From assembly GCA_002396385.1 (NCBI GenBank), contig DGTD01000040.1, positions 1 through 15,108 of the forward strand: a stretch of DNA of 15,108 nucleotides, in the 5' to 3' direction. The translations under genes were made by a program, and so were the position numbers. The stretch is from Bacteroidales bacterium UBA4345. GTDB lineage: Bacteria > Bacteroidota > Bacteroidia > Bacteroidales > Paludibacteraceae. Positions 1-8,977 of this stretch are shown here, piece by piece. Every line of letters starts with the position of its first letter. The stretch's first letter is position 1. A model generated the notes under the pieces. The model was not told the origin of the DNA, did not search any database, and worked only from the letters and a program-made list of their open reading frames with translations.

Positions 1-37
1 GAATTTGTTTTATAATGTAGCGAAATCTTGAATAAAG

Positions 38-79
38 ATAAACGAAAAAGGAGCGCTTTTGCGCTCCTTTTTCGTTTAT
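38..79 (-). terminator. Intrinsic terminator with a 19-bp perfect stem
   Basis: Bases 38-56 are perfectly complementary to 61-79 around a TTTT loop. The core is GGAGCGC/GCGCTCC, flanked by A-runs and T-runs, so the hairpin can act in either direction. It lies 11 bases beyond the stop codon of the large minus-strand gene ending at 91 and is its natural terminator. It may also serve a plus-strand gene to the left of the window. Confidence 0.9.
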
Positions 80-90
80 GAGTTATTCCC

Positions 91-3000
91 TTATTCTTCG
101 TTGTATTGGGTTGCTCCCATACAGCTTTCTGCACCTCGCGGCTTTCCGCATTGGTCGTTGCTCAAGTCGAAATCTCCCACTTTTTCAAGCGTAGGAACTT
201 TCTTGCAGAGGTCTTCGTGTCCGTCTTTCTTGATCTCCAGAACAGGAATGAATCCGCAATCGAATGTGAGTGTGTACTTGAAACTGTCCGCAAACTTGCG
301 GTGGCTGTACAAATCCATATCGTCGTTGGTCTTCTGAAGGTGCGGATACGATACGAAACTGTTGTTTTGTATCACATTCTCTCCTGTTGCCTCAACCAGA
401 GAGTTGAATAGCTCAAGTTTTCCGCTTTCTACCATATAGGTGCCGAACATGTTGCAGTTGTACATTTGTAGGGTAGTGGTCTCTTTACCTATCAGACGGA
501 TGTTGCTGCAGGCGCTCATTTCTGAATTCGATGTGCGGTTGCTGAAACAGGTTACATTCATGAATTTAATGGCCGGGCTGGCCGCATTGTTCACGTAGAG
601 GACAGCACCTCCGCTCTTCGAACTCCAGTTGGCGTGGAAAGTGGTGTTGTAAACGTTCAGTTCTGTGTTGTTTCCGCTACCGGTTATGCCGATAACACCG
701 CTCTGTTTGCCGAGGTTTCCTGCAAAGAAGGAATTGCAGATGTTCAGTTTCGAGGTGGAACCTATGGCAATACAGCTGTTGTTGCCGTCTTGAGTGACAC
801 TGGCGTCATTAAATCCGGTTATCCAGCACGAGTCTATGCTGACTTCTGCTCCGTTGATGTTGAGCGCTCCACCCGAAGATATCTGATTTTTCAATCCCTT
901 CATGTGTATGCCTACAATGCGGAGGTTCTTGACTTTGTTCCCCAAATCGAATATCCGGCCTTTAACGTCTTTTGGCTTGAACACGGTCTCGTAGCCATCT
1001 CCCTGTTGGAACATCTTAGGCTCGCTCTTGTCGTCACGGGAGGCACTTTCTGGGAAACCACCGCGAATTATAACATCGGTAAGGTCTTTTACCTTGAACC
1101 CCGACGATGAGCTTGGTTTGTAAGTGCCTGCTGTCAGGTTGATGGTAACAGCGCGGTTGGCGTTCTTTTCACGGAATGCACGGGCAATTTGAAGGGCACG
1201 GTCAAGTGTGGCGAATGCCTTGCTCCATGTGGTGCCGGCAAAACTGTCGTTACCATCATGCGCGTTTACGAAGAATTCGCCTGGAACCTCGCAGATGTCA
1301 GAAACTCGAATCTCGTTAGAACTGATGGTTATTTCCTTTCCATGGCGGTCTTTTCCTTTTATATCGAGCCAGTAGGTTCCCAAACCCACATTGTTCAGGT
1401 TTGGCCCTTTCTGGTCTGGCATATCGCTGTAGTTGTTGACCCATTGGTAGGTGAAGTCGGTCAAACCCGACACGGCTGAGGTGAGGGAGGCGTGGGTTTC
1501 TCCGTTTGTACACTCCTCTTTCTTGCTGTAGTCGATGGCTACGCTGTATTCTTCCTCATAGGCACCGTAGGTGCTGGCGATGATGTTTCGCTTTATGCCG
1601 CGTTGGTCGTAGAGGCACTTGGCGTTTGGCGCACCTGCCTGACCTACAATCGACAACTTGTTGCTTGGTATCAGCACTTGGGTTATACAGTTGTCAACAC
1701 TGCTTATTTTGTTGAAACTGCCTCCCTTGAAGTTCGCTCCGAACTTGCGTGGGTTGTAGGCGTTGTCTTTCTCTTCGGCAACGAATGGCGACTTTTTAGG
1801 GAAGTTGTTGCGGTAGATGTCGGCATTTCCGGCACATTCAACAATAGAGTGGTAGATGTTCAGTTTTCCGTTCTCTTTGTAGAAGTGGTCGCAAATGGTG
1901 CTGGAATAAATGTTGCAGACCGGTTCTCCCCCCGCCATTCTTATTACCGAACTTCCGTATGAACCGCCTTCGCCTACAATCTGGTTGCTGTAGAAGGTAC
2001 TGTTCATGATGGTCACGTTCGGACTCGCATTGTATGTCAGCAATGCGGTACCGCCTTTATCCCGGTTCGTGTTGTGGTTGAAGGTGCTGTTCTTGATGTT
2101 GACTTCCGCATCGGTCATAATGTTCAGACAGGCGCCCCACTCGTATCCGGCATTCTTCGAGAATGAGCAATGAAGAACGTTTATCTCTGGTTTGATGTCC
2201 ATTCGCTTGCATTTGTCGGTGTGTAGTACGCAGACGGCTGCCAACGGCCCTCTGGTGGCCTGTGAAATCCTGAAGTTGGTAAACCAGCAGGAGTCGATGG
2301 TTAGGATGGTGTTGTCGCTATAGATGGCACGGCCGTCTAACGAAGTCGCATATTTCTCTCCGTCGAAGTGGATTCCGACTATCTTGATGTTGGCTTTGTC
2401 TTCCAACTTGATGATGCGTTGCGAAGACGAGTCGCTTCGGAAGGTAGTCGCAAAACCGTTCGGATTTGCTGGTGAGATAGGGTTGCGGTGAGTGCCGCTT
2501 ATGCTTCGGTCGGTTGGCAATTCGTCGTAGCCGCCGTATAGCGTTACATTGTCGGGTAGGTCGAATCCGCCTTCCTCGTAAGGTTGGTACACGCCTGCTG
2601 CAATGTGGATGGCCATCGGAGTGTTGGCATAAAGAGGAGAGTTGCGAAGCGATTTTATGGTCTTAATCGCTTTCTCCATTGTTGCGAACGCATTTTTCCA
2701 TGTGGTTCCGTCGCGGTAGTCGTCGCCAGTCTTCTTTACATAGAAATGACCGCGTCCGCACGACTCGTCGTTACGTAGGTTGACGGTTACGTTCTCCTTT
2801 GTACGCAATTGCTGGTCACAACCGACAGCTACAACGTAGTATTTTGAACCGTTGCTGTTTACTGGTGTCGACAGGTAGACGTTCTCGTCTTTGCTTTCTA
2901 TCTCGCCCAACAGTATTGGGTTGTTGTAGCTGGCCCTGTAGAAACGGTAAATAACCGGTAGGGTGTCCTTCCTTTTGCTGCTGATTCGGGTCTTCAGCGT

Positions 3001-4773
3001 CGTATTGTAGTCCTGGCAGACTTGTGTAGGGCTTGCCTCGGTGACTAATTTCGAGGTCCCTGCCTGCAATTTGGCCAACTGGCGGATGTGGAACGGATTG
3101 GAGATGACGTGCCGGCTACCATATTTTACCTCTACAAAGTAAGACTCGTCTGCTTTGTTGGCGCTGCCATAGAAAATAGGCCCAGTCGCTCCAACTATAG
3201 CTCTAAGATTCTTGCCGTTGGTCGGACCGATGTACCATTGGTAGGTATATACCGAGTTGGTCAGCGATGCGTTCAACTCCAATGTGCCGTTGGCACAGGT
3301 GTAGTCGCGTTTGTCTTTTGTATAGATTTCAGCACTAAGACAGTCGCTTAACCTTTGTTTTACTTTGACGGGCTCCGATGTGGCAGAAAAGACGCCGTCG
3401 GTCGCAACCACTTTGTAGTAGCCGGTGTGGTCGGGAATGTAGGTCGCATTCTCTCCCCTTTGCACAGGCTCGTAAGTGCCGTTCTTTGTTTTGCTGAAAT
3501 ACCATTGGCACTTGTAGTTGTTGTTCGGAAATCCTGATGCCGAGGCCGTGAACACCGAACTTTCTGATGCCGATTCAAACGAGTTCTCGCAAATTTCAAC
3601 GCTGTCTGGGGTGATCTTTACGGTTGGCTTGATGTATGGAATCAGCGAATAGTTGATGTTTGTGCCTTGCAGGCGGAAATAGATGGTCACTGGCGAGTAT
3701 GGCTCGCGGGCGTGGCCTTTACAGTTGGTAGGCAGGAAGAAGAAACGGTAGTCTAAGTCGGCCGGACTGGCTTCCAACAATTCGAAGTTCTTGACTTTTG
3801 CCGTGTTGGTGATGGTCGATGTCTGGATGTCCTCGTTCAAGAACTCCATATAGAAGTGCACATAGTCTTCCAGCGGGTGCAGTACAAAGCTACCCCAGCG
3901 CGATTCTTTGTTGTAGCAGAAGTTGGTCGAATCGAGGTTCTCTTCGTCCGTACAGTCGGCTCCCCAGTACGGAACGGCTCTGATGCCTTTCTCGCTAGTA
4001 CTCAACTGCCAGATGTCTATTTCGCCGAAGTCGCTGAAACGGTGGCCGTTTTTCTTCTTGTAGCGGCATTTTATGGTGTGTTTGCCGTTGAGCCATTTGG
4101 TTCTCGAATAGGTCTCGAACCAGCGGTCGTTACGGCCGGTCATATGTTCCCCGTCGACATACCATTCCCATTGCAACAGGTCGCTGTTCACTCCAAGTGG
4201 TGGCTCTGCCTCGAACGAAATGGCCGCACCCTTGGTGAATTTGCCGTTGTTGTCAATCTTCTCGCTGTGGTAGATGATTTTCGGACGCGGGAACGTGAAC
4301 ATATGGCGGTAGCTTGGGCGTACGCCTACAAACAATGTGTCGGGTGCTCCGCTTGGCTTGAATGTAAGCCAGATGTTCAGTTTGTTGATGGTGTCGCAAA
4401 GGCTCAAACCCATGTCTCGGAAACTGGTGGGTTTCGATAACTTGAACTCGCGGTTGGGGGTAACGCAAGCAATTGGAACCAAGTTCGACAGCTCCGGTAT
4501 ACTTTGGTTGTATGGGCTAAGTTCTGAATCGGAATTACGCAGACTGATGGATGTTTTGGTCGTTACCGTCTCGTCGGCTTTCCAGTGGATGACGTTCGTC
4601 TCGTCCTTTGTCTTCATCTTCCGGAAACCGTCTCCAACTTCTTTTGAAGGGAAAAGACCATAATAGTTTTGGGCAGATAGCGGTTCGGTTGCAAGAACCA
4701 TCAGTATGGATGCTGCAGTGGCGAAGCCTTTTAAAATCTTAGCTATGGATATGCCTTTAGTTCTTTTTATCAT
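91..4773 (-). CDS. Giant secreted protein: Ig-like modules plus two tandem right-handed beta-helix (choice-of-anchor-Q-like) repeats
   Basis: This 1560-residue exported protein starts with a basic, hydrophobic signal peptide, probably cleaved near residues 34-35 (LSAQ). Residues about 385-475 and 480-565 look like Ig-like or PKD-like modules, with WYFS and QWYIG beta-strand motifs. Two homologous units follow, at about 677-1075 and 1167-1555. Each opens with an FYV..(T/H)G(D/N)D...GTTW..AFAT motif typical of the DUF1565/choice-of-anchor-Q class. Each continues as short IxNSTF-type beta-helix rungs and closes near a GAYE-like motif (YGAYEE; MGATQY in the second). The likely role is a surface or extracellular adhesin or glycan-interacting protein; no catalytic residues were recognised. 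The protein stops right after the second helix, with no T9SS sorting domain, unlike its upstream neighbour. ATG at 4773 fits the signal peptide. The fold call is strong; the function is unknown. Confidence 0.9.
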   Translation of the reverse strand: MIKRTKGISIAKILKGFATAASILMVLATEPLSAQNYYGLFPSKEVGDGFRKMKTKDETNVIHWKADETVTTKTSISLRNSDSELSPYNQSIPELSNLVPIACVTPNREFKLSKPTSFRDMGLSLCDTINKLNIWLTFKPSGAPDTLFVGVRPSYRHMFTFPRPKIIYHSEKIDNNGKFTKGAAISFEAEPPLGVNSDLLQWEWYVDGEHMTGRNDRWFETYSRTKWLNGKHTIKCRYKKKNGHRFSDFGEIDIWQLSTSEKGIRAVPYWGADCTDEENLDSTNFCYNKESRWGSFVLHPLEDYVHFYMEFLNEDIQTSTITNTAKVKNFELLEASPADLDYRFFFLPTNCKGHAREPYSPVTIYFRLQGTNINYSLIPYIKPTVKITPDSVEICENSFESASESSVFTASASGFPNNNYKCQWYFSKTKNGTYEPVQRGENATYIPDHTGYYKVVATDGVFSATSEPVKVKQRLSDCLSAEIYTKDKRDYTCANGTLELNASLTNSVYTYQWYIGPTNGKNLRAIVGATGPIFYGSANKADESYFVEVKYGSRHVISNPFHIRQLAKLQAGTSKLVTEASPTQVCQDYNTTLKTRISSKRKDTLPVIYRFYRASYNNPILLGEIESKDENVYLSTPVNSNGSKYYVVAVGCDQQLRTKENVTVNLRNDESCGRGHFYVKKTGDDYRDGTTWKNAFATMEKAIKTIKSLRNSPLYANTPMAIHIAAGVYQPYEEGGFDLPDNVTLYGGYDELPTDRSISGTHRNPISPANPNGFATTFRSDSSSQRIIKLEDKANIKIVGIHFDGEKYATSLDGRAIYSDNTILTIDSCWFTNFRISQATRGPLAAVCVLHTDKCKRMDIKPEINVLHCSFSKNAGYEWGACLNIMTDAEVNIKNSTFNHNTNRDKGGTALLTYNASPNVTIMNSTFYSNQIVGEGGSYGSSVIRMAGGEPVCNIYSSTICDHFYKENGKLNIYHSIVECAGNADIYRNNFPKKSPFVAEEKDNAYNPRKFGANFKGGSFNKISSVDNCITQVLIPSNKLSIVGQAGAPNAKCLYDQRGIKRNIIASTYGAYEEEYSVAIDYSKKEECTNGETHASLTSAVSGLTDFTYQWVNNYSDMPDQKGPNLNNVGLGTYWLDIKGKDRHGKEITISSNEIRVSDICEVPGEFFVNAHDGNDSFAGTTWSKAFATLDRALQIARAFREKNANRAVTINLTAGTYKPSSSSGFKVKDLTDVIIRGGFPESASRDDKSEPKMFQQGDGYETVFKPKDVKGRIFDLGNKVKNLRIVGIHMKGLKNQISSGGALNINGAEVSIDSCWITGFNDASVTQDGNNSCIAIGSTSKLNICNSFFAGNLGKQSGVIGITGSGNNTELNVYNTTFHANWSSKSGGAVLYVNNAASPAIKFMNVTCFSNRTSNSEMSACSNIRLIGKETTTLQMYNCNMFGTYMVESGKLELFNSLVEATGENVIQNNSFVSYPHLQKTNDDMDLYSHRKFADSFKYTLTFDCGFIPVLEIKKDGHEDLCKKVPTLEKVGDFDLSNDQCGKPRGAESCMGATQYNEE

Positions 4774-4776
4774 AAG

Positions 4777-4800
4777 GTAGTTATCTTCTTTGCTAACTAC
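4777..4800 (-). promoter_or_regulatory. Hairpin abutting the start of the beta-helix gene
   Basis: GTAGTTA at 4777-4783 is complementary to TAACTAC at 4794-4800. The 10-base loop reads GCAAAGAAGA on the minus strand, so the only purine-rich, Shine-Dalgarno-like stretch is held in the loop. The hairpin ends three bases before the ATG at 4773. It could tune translation; that is inference from position. Confidence 0.35.
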
Positions 4801-4835
4801 AAAAGTCCACAGCGGGTTTGGAACCGGCTGTAGAC
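4801..4835 (-). terminator. Intrinsic terminator or attenuator between the CotH and beta-helix genes
   Basis: On the minus strand GTCTACAGC (4835-4827) pairs with GCTGTGGAC (4813-4805), including one G-U pair. The inner GGTT/AACC extends the stem, and TTTT follows at 4804-4801. The hairpin lies 65 bases past the CotH stop codon. Because a possible promoter (4858-4865) lies on its CotH side, it could instead act in the leader of the downstream gene. Confidence 0.6.
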
Positions 4836-4857
4836 TGTTGCTTGTAGCTTATTTATG

Positions 4858-4865
4858 CAAATGTA
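4858..4865 (-). promoter_or_regulatory. Candidate Bacteroidetes -7 element for the beta-helix gene
   Basis: The minus strand reads TACATTTG here, an exact match to TAnnTTTG. No TTTG is found at the expected -33 spacing. Transcription from it would begin near 4852 and run through both hairpins before the ATG at 4773. Only the -7 half is supported. Confidence 0.35.
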
Positions 4866-4899
4866 CGCAGTTTTTTCCGATGTGGAACTTTTTTGTCGT

Positions 4900-7800
4900 T
4901 TATTTCTTTATGAACTTCATATGGCGGATGTCGCTTTCCGTTTCTATTGCTATCACGTAGATGCCGCTCGCAAATATGCTGGTGTTGACGGCTATCTCTT
5001 TCGAATCGCAATTTTCGCTGTAGACCAGATGCCCTATGTTGTCGTAAATTTGCATCTTTCTCACTTTTTCTCCCGACGATTCTATGTTCAGCTGGTCGTC
5101 TGCCGGGTTAGGGTAGAGGAACAGCGTGTTCTGCTCTGTCGCTTTCTCGTTGTACTCCGCTGCCAGACAGTTTTTAATGGTGCCGTTTGGCGCCTTCGGA
5201 GTCTTGCAGTTGTACTGGAAGTGTTGCCTGTTCTCGTTGCCGTCGTATGTCCGGCCATACGACTGGTTGGTGCCAATATTAATGATGGTGGTCAACGAGT
5301 CTTCTACTGAGTTTGGCGTACTCGATAGCATAATGGTGTTGGTTTTGGTGTCCCCCAACTTGAAGTCAACGTGCAGCGGACCGTTCCAAACGTCATTGTC
5401 ACACCAAATCAGTTTGTAGCCGTGTGCTGGCACATTGGTCGCTTCCGGCTCTGTGGTTGGAATCCGGTATTTGGTCGGTTTGGCCGAATTGTCTGTTATG
5501 TACCAGCCTGCAATATTGACGTCTATGTCGCTGGCGTTGTACAATTCAACCCAGTCGCCATATTTGCCGTATTCGTCTGCATATCCATACATGTAGCCGT
5601 CAGATGTATCTTCGCTCTTTATGACGGGTTGGTTCGAGCTGCACACCTCGTTTATGAAAATACGCTGGGTGTCTACACCTCTCTCAAATATGGCTTCCAT
5701 GCTGTAGTCGTCGCTTATGGTAGTGGTGTAGGTGCTCTTCTTCGAGGAGGTTCCTGTCGCCTTGCCAATCGCATTCATTATCATCGAAAAGGTGAAGTCG
5801 CTACTGGTTGCGGTGTTTTGGTGAACCTCTACTGCGATGGTGTTCCCACCCTCCACAAAATATTTTTTGCCAATCTCTACCTCCATCTTGGTGTCGTTTG
5901 TGTATTCGTCTGCCAGGGTGGTGTTGGTTACAGTGTCGGCCGAAAGGTTGGTACGGCTGACCTCAACCCCGTTTACATACAGCACAAATGCGTCGTCGTA
6001 TTCAATGTTGGCAGTGAATTTCTCGTAGTCGTCCAGATTGTCGATGTTGACGTCGGTGCGGAAGTAGGCAGTGATAGGCTTGTCCTCGCTGTCTGGCCCA
6101 TAGTCTAGTTCAACTGTGTAGTCGTCGTTTGGACCATAGCCGAATTTTCCGCTGCCTTTCTTCCAGCCGGTTGCCTTATAGCCTTTCTCTTTCCAACCCT
6201 CTGTCGCTCCTTCTGCTGTGTAAAGGTAGTCCCATTCGCTGCTCTTTGTGAGCAGTTTTGACGAGGAGGCAGACGATAGGTTCCATTGTTTGAATACGTA
6301 GCCCTTCGGAGGTATGGCTGTAACGGTCAGCGTTTGGTTGCTGATGTATTTGCTGTCATACTTGTCTTTGTTCCAATAGAGGCCGTTGATGATCCAGTCG
6401 GTCCCTGCTATGTTCGATGTTATGTTCAGCTTGACCGGATTACCTCCATAATAGCTGGCAAGGTGTTCGTAAACATAGGAAGGACGCTTTTCGGCGAATT
6501 CCTTCATCGTCCTCATCTCGTCGTTGTCGTCGAGGTTGGGCTGCCAGTTCTCGTTTGCTGTCATCGCACAGTACTCAGGGAAGGCGTCTTTGGCAATGCT
6601 GTCTAGTTTTGCCTTTACGGTTTCTGGCTTGAACCTTGTGGCCAGCAACATTAGGTTTCTGGTCATAAACTTGTTACGGAACTCGTCGTTCTTCATCAGA
6701 CTTGCGAATAAGATGGTCTTCCATTTCGACTCTTCACTGAAGGTGTAGGGCTCGTGGCTTGAGCCATTTCCCCAATTGACTGCCGAACCTGTTCCAGCCG
6801 AGAATTTAATCATATCGGTGGTGTAGGTCGTAAAGTTAGGACTGTAGCCGGCATACATGCCGAAACCGAAGTCGGTGTCGTACACAATCCAGCGGAAACG
6901 CCCGTTGTTCCTGTGACGCCACATCTTCAAATTGTTGCTTGGCCAGTCGGTGTTCACGATGTATTGTTCGAAAGCCATGTAGGTCATATATTCGTCCATG
7001 TCCATCAGCTTGTTCATCTTTTCGTAGTAGCCGCTGGTGTTTATACCTACTTGTGCCTCGCTAATCAGATTGTTGTAGGCGTCGACGGTGCCCCCCGAGA
7101 TGTTGATTTTATTCGTCGCGATCTTGATGAGGTCCACCTCGTCATCGTCTAGGCCGTAGTTGCTGTATACATAGTCTTCGTTAACGTGCTCGTTCAACAG
7201 CATAAGCCCTTGGTACTCACCGTTAATGTAGTAGCCGACAGGGCGGTAGGCCTGATAGTCGATATTCTCACCGTGAAGCAGACTTTGCATGAATCCGTCG
7301 CGGAAGCGTAGCCCGTCGTAGTCGTTTCCTCCGTTGCGAAGGTGCAGACTCTTGAATTTGGTGATGCTGGGTTTATCGGTGAAGAATGCGTATTTCATCT
7401 TGTTTTTGCCGCTACCGCACTTCTTGTTCGCCATCAAGGCGAGCGATTTCGTCTCGTATTGGCGGGAACAGCCGCCCATAACTTTTGCCTCCAGTTCGTG
7501 GTTGACCACCGTTTTTCCGTTTTCTATGAACTCGAAGTTCATAGGGCGCTTCCAGTCGCGGTTGTAGTTTGCCGAACCCAAAGACCCGCATTTGCCTGTT
7601 ACACCGTTTTCTCCTTTGGTACCTATGCCGATGGTCTTGTCTTTAAAGTTCTTTTTGTCGGTAACAATTGAAACGATAGGCAGTTTGCCGACTCCGCTGC
7701 AGTACTTGTGTTTGCTGTCGTTGAAGATGTACGAGGCGGTTGCGATCGGGCTGCACACTTTCCCCTTTAAATAGGCGCGCGCCCTGACGACTGCGGTTTT

Positions 7801-8505
7801 CTCGAATACCAGGGGCTCGCTGTAGAGTTCGCCATTCTCTTTCGTTGGTACTGTCCCGTCGGTCGTATAGTAGATTTTGGCACCTTCTGTCTGGGTGCTT
7901 ATACTGATGTTTAAAGATTCGGCATCGGCGTAAACGCCACCAGTCTTGCTGAAGGTTGGCGCTGCACATTGGTGCTTGCTTTGGAAAGAAGAGAGGGTGG
8001 TCGCAACGTATGCCGAGTCGTTTTCATTGCCGGGGGTTGGCTCCATATAGCCGGCCCCGTTCTTTCCTATTCCGAAAGAGACGTAAGAGCAGATGTCGGG
8101 TATGTTTAACGACGACACAATGGCGCCGCTTGCGTTCATCAACGAGATGGTGCCGCCGTCGGCGTCTAGTTTGTAGCTGATGTGCCTGCTTTTACCTGCC
8201 AGTTTGTCGAAGTAGAACAAAAGGTATTTGCCTCCGGCTATCTTACAATCGTAGTCAATGGTGTGCTCCTTTACGATCTCTTCCTCCAGCGGTTTGTATA
8301 CGAAACTGTAGCCATTCAGGTTGATGGTGTCTTTGCCGTTGTTGTATAGCTCCACCCACGGATGATAGTCGTATGTACCCATATCCATATAGGTGTTCAA
8401 ATTGCACGGCATCGCTTCGTTGATCACTACAGAAGCGTTTGCTGCGTAACTCCCACCTGCCAATAATAATGGCAGTAACACTTTTTTTAATGTTAGTTTC
8501 ATCAT
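4900..8505 (-). CDS. T9SS-exported CotH-family protein kinase with lamin-tail domains
   Basis: The protein is about 1201 residues; positions here count from a TTG six bases upstream of the chosen ATG. A signal peptide (1-26, ending ANA) is followed by a lamin-tail domain (27-165, with WVELYNNG) and a chitobiase-like C-terminal module (about 183-262, with IYYTTDGTVPT). The CotH domain is at about 277-690, with LLNEHVNEDYV, DWPSNNLKMW (522-531) and WIVYDTDFGFG (541-551). The last two motifs are where CotH kinases place catalytic and metal-binding Asp residues. Then come an InlB-repeat-like segment interrupted by a beta-sandwich (about 695-945), a second lamin-tail domain (950-1100, with WVELYNAS) and a T9SS type-A sorting domain (1127-end, YPNP...GIYVI...FIKK). 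The likely role is protein phosphorylation outside the cytoplasm. I prefer ATG 8505, which has AAGGG six bases upstream; ATG 8502 is also possible. Substrate unknown. Confidence 0.92.
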   Translation of the reverse strand: MMKLTLKKVLLPLLLAGGSYAANASVVINEAMPCNLNTYMDMGTYDYHPWVELYNNGKDTINLNGYSFVYKPLEEEIVKEHTIDYDCKIAGGKYLLFYFDKLAGKSRHISYKLDADGGTISLMNASGAIVSSLNIPDICSYVSFGIGKNGAGYMEPTPGNENDSAYVATTLSSFQSKHQCAAPTFSKTGGVYADAESLNISISTQTEGAKIYYTTDGTVPTKENGELYSEPLVFEKTAVVRARAYLKGKVCSPIATASYIFNDSKHKYCSGVGKLPIVSIVTDKKNFKDKTIGIGTKGENGVTGKCGSLGSANYNRDWKRPMNFEFIENGKTVVNHELEAKVMGGCSRQYETKSLALMANKKCGSGKNKMKYAFFTDKPSITKFKSLHLRNGGNDYDGLRFRDGFMQSLLHGENIDYQAYRPVGYYINGEYQGLMLLNEHVNEDYVYSNYGLDDDEVDLIKIATNKINISGGTVDAYNNLISEAQVGINTSGYYEKMNKLMDMDEYMTYMAFEQYIVNTDWPSNNLKMWRHRNNGRFRWIVYDTDFGFGMYAGYSPNFTTYTTDMIKFSAGTGSAVNWGNGSSHEPYTFSEESKWKTILFASLMKNDEFRNKFMTRNLMLLATRFKPETVKAKLDSIAKDAFPEYCAMTANENWQPNLDDNDEMRTMKEFAEKRPSYVYEHLASYYGGNPVKLNITSNIAGTDWIINGLYWNKDKYDSKYISNQTLTVTAIPPKGYVFKQWNLSSASSSKLLTKSSEWDYLYTAEGATEGWKEKGYKATGWKKGSGKFGYGPNDDYTVELDYGPDSEDKPITAYFRTDVNIDNLDDYEKFTANIEYDDAFVLYVNGVEVSRTNLSADTVTNTTLADEYTNDTKMEVEIGKKYFVEGGNTIAVEVHQNTATSSDFTFSMIMNAIGKATGTSSKKSTYTTTISDDYSMEAIFERGVDTQRIFINEVCSSNQPVIKSEDTSDGYMYGYADEYGKYGDWVELYNASDIDVNIAGWYITDNSAKPTKYRIPTTEPEATNVPAHGYKLIWCDNDVWNGPLHVDFKLGDTKTNTIMLSSTPNSVEDSLTTIINIGTNQSYGRTYDGNENRQHFQYNCKTPKAPNGTIKNCLAAEYNEKATEQNTLFLYPNPADDQLNIESSGEKVRKMQIYDNIGHLVYSENCDSKEIAVNTSIFASGIYVIAIETESDIRHMKFIKK

Positions 8506-8907
8506 ATGCAACCCTTATAGCTCTTTTTTATATTTGGCTGACGCCGTTTGTGTTTTTCCCTTAATCGTTGGAAGGTATGCCTTCGTGTTTTGCGATTTCG
8601 GTATTAAATTTTAATGTGTTAGTTCAGTATAACGCAATATTCGGTAAAATACTTAAAATATGCAAATAAACTCAGTGATGTTCGAAAAAAAGAATGATTT
8701 TGTACTGTTTCTTGCTCTGAGTCGGAAACGTTGCCTTTCTTGTCTCCTGCCTCTCTATGTTAACGCTCAAGTTATGATTTGCAGCTGTCTTGATATTTTT
8801 TCTTTATAGTTTGATATTTTTAGAGGTTGTTTTTGTGTTGATTGAAACTTTTTGTGTTTTATTTTAAAGCAGTGCTTTTTTTTGCTTACGGAAATTCCAG
8901 CCGTGCC
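8506..8907. other. Divergent intergenic region between the CotH gene and amtB
   Basis: About 400 AT-rich bases separate the divergent genes. No convincing protein or RNA gene was seen. GAAGG at 8571-8575 pairs with CCTTC at 8580-8584 in what would be the CotH leader. No exact TAnnTTTG reads toward the CotH gene; the nearest is TTTATTTG on the minus strand around 8652-8659. The CotH promoter therefore remains unassigned. Short reading frames here have no recognisable content. Confidence 0.5.
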
Positions 8908-8915
8908 TAACTTTG
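8908..8915 (+). promoter_or_regulatory. Candidate -7 element of the amtB promoter
   Basis: TAACTTTG matches TAnnTTTG exactly and lies 62 bases before the amtB ATG. A TTTG at 8881-8884 could be the -33 box, but the spacing is 23 rather than about 19. A small leader hairpin (GTGTC 8927-8931 with GACAC 8939-8943) follows the expected start site. Confidence 0.5.
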
Positions 8916-8977
8916 TGCCGTTAATTGTGTCTGGAACGGACACTATTTGAATCGCCAAATTTAAACATTGAATATAT

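Noticed and set aside
3856..4440. A 194-codon plus-strand frame and similar ones within the two giant minus-strand genes.
   Set aside because: The minus-strand frames carry signal peptides and recognisable domains throughout; the opposite frames are shadows.
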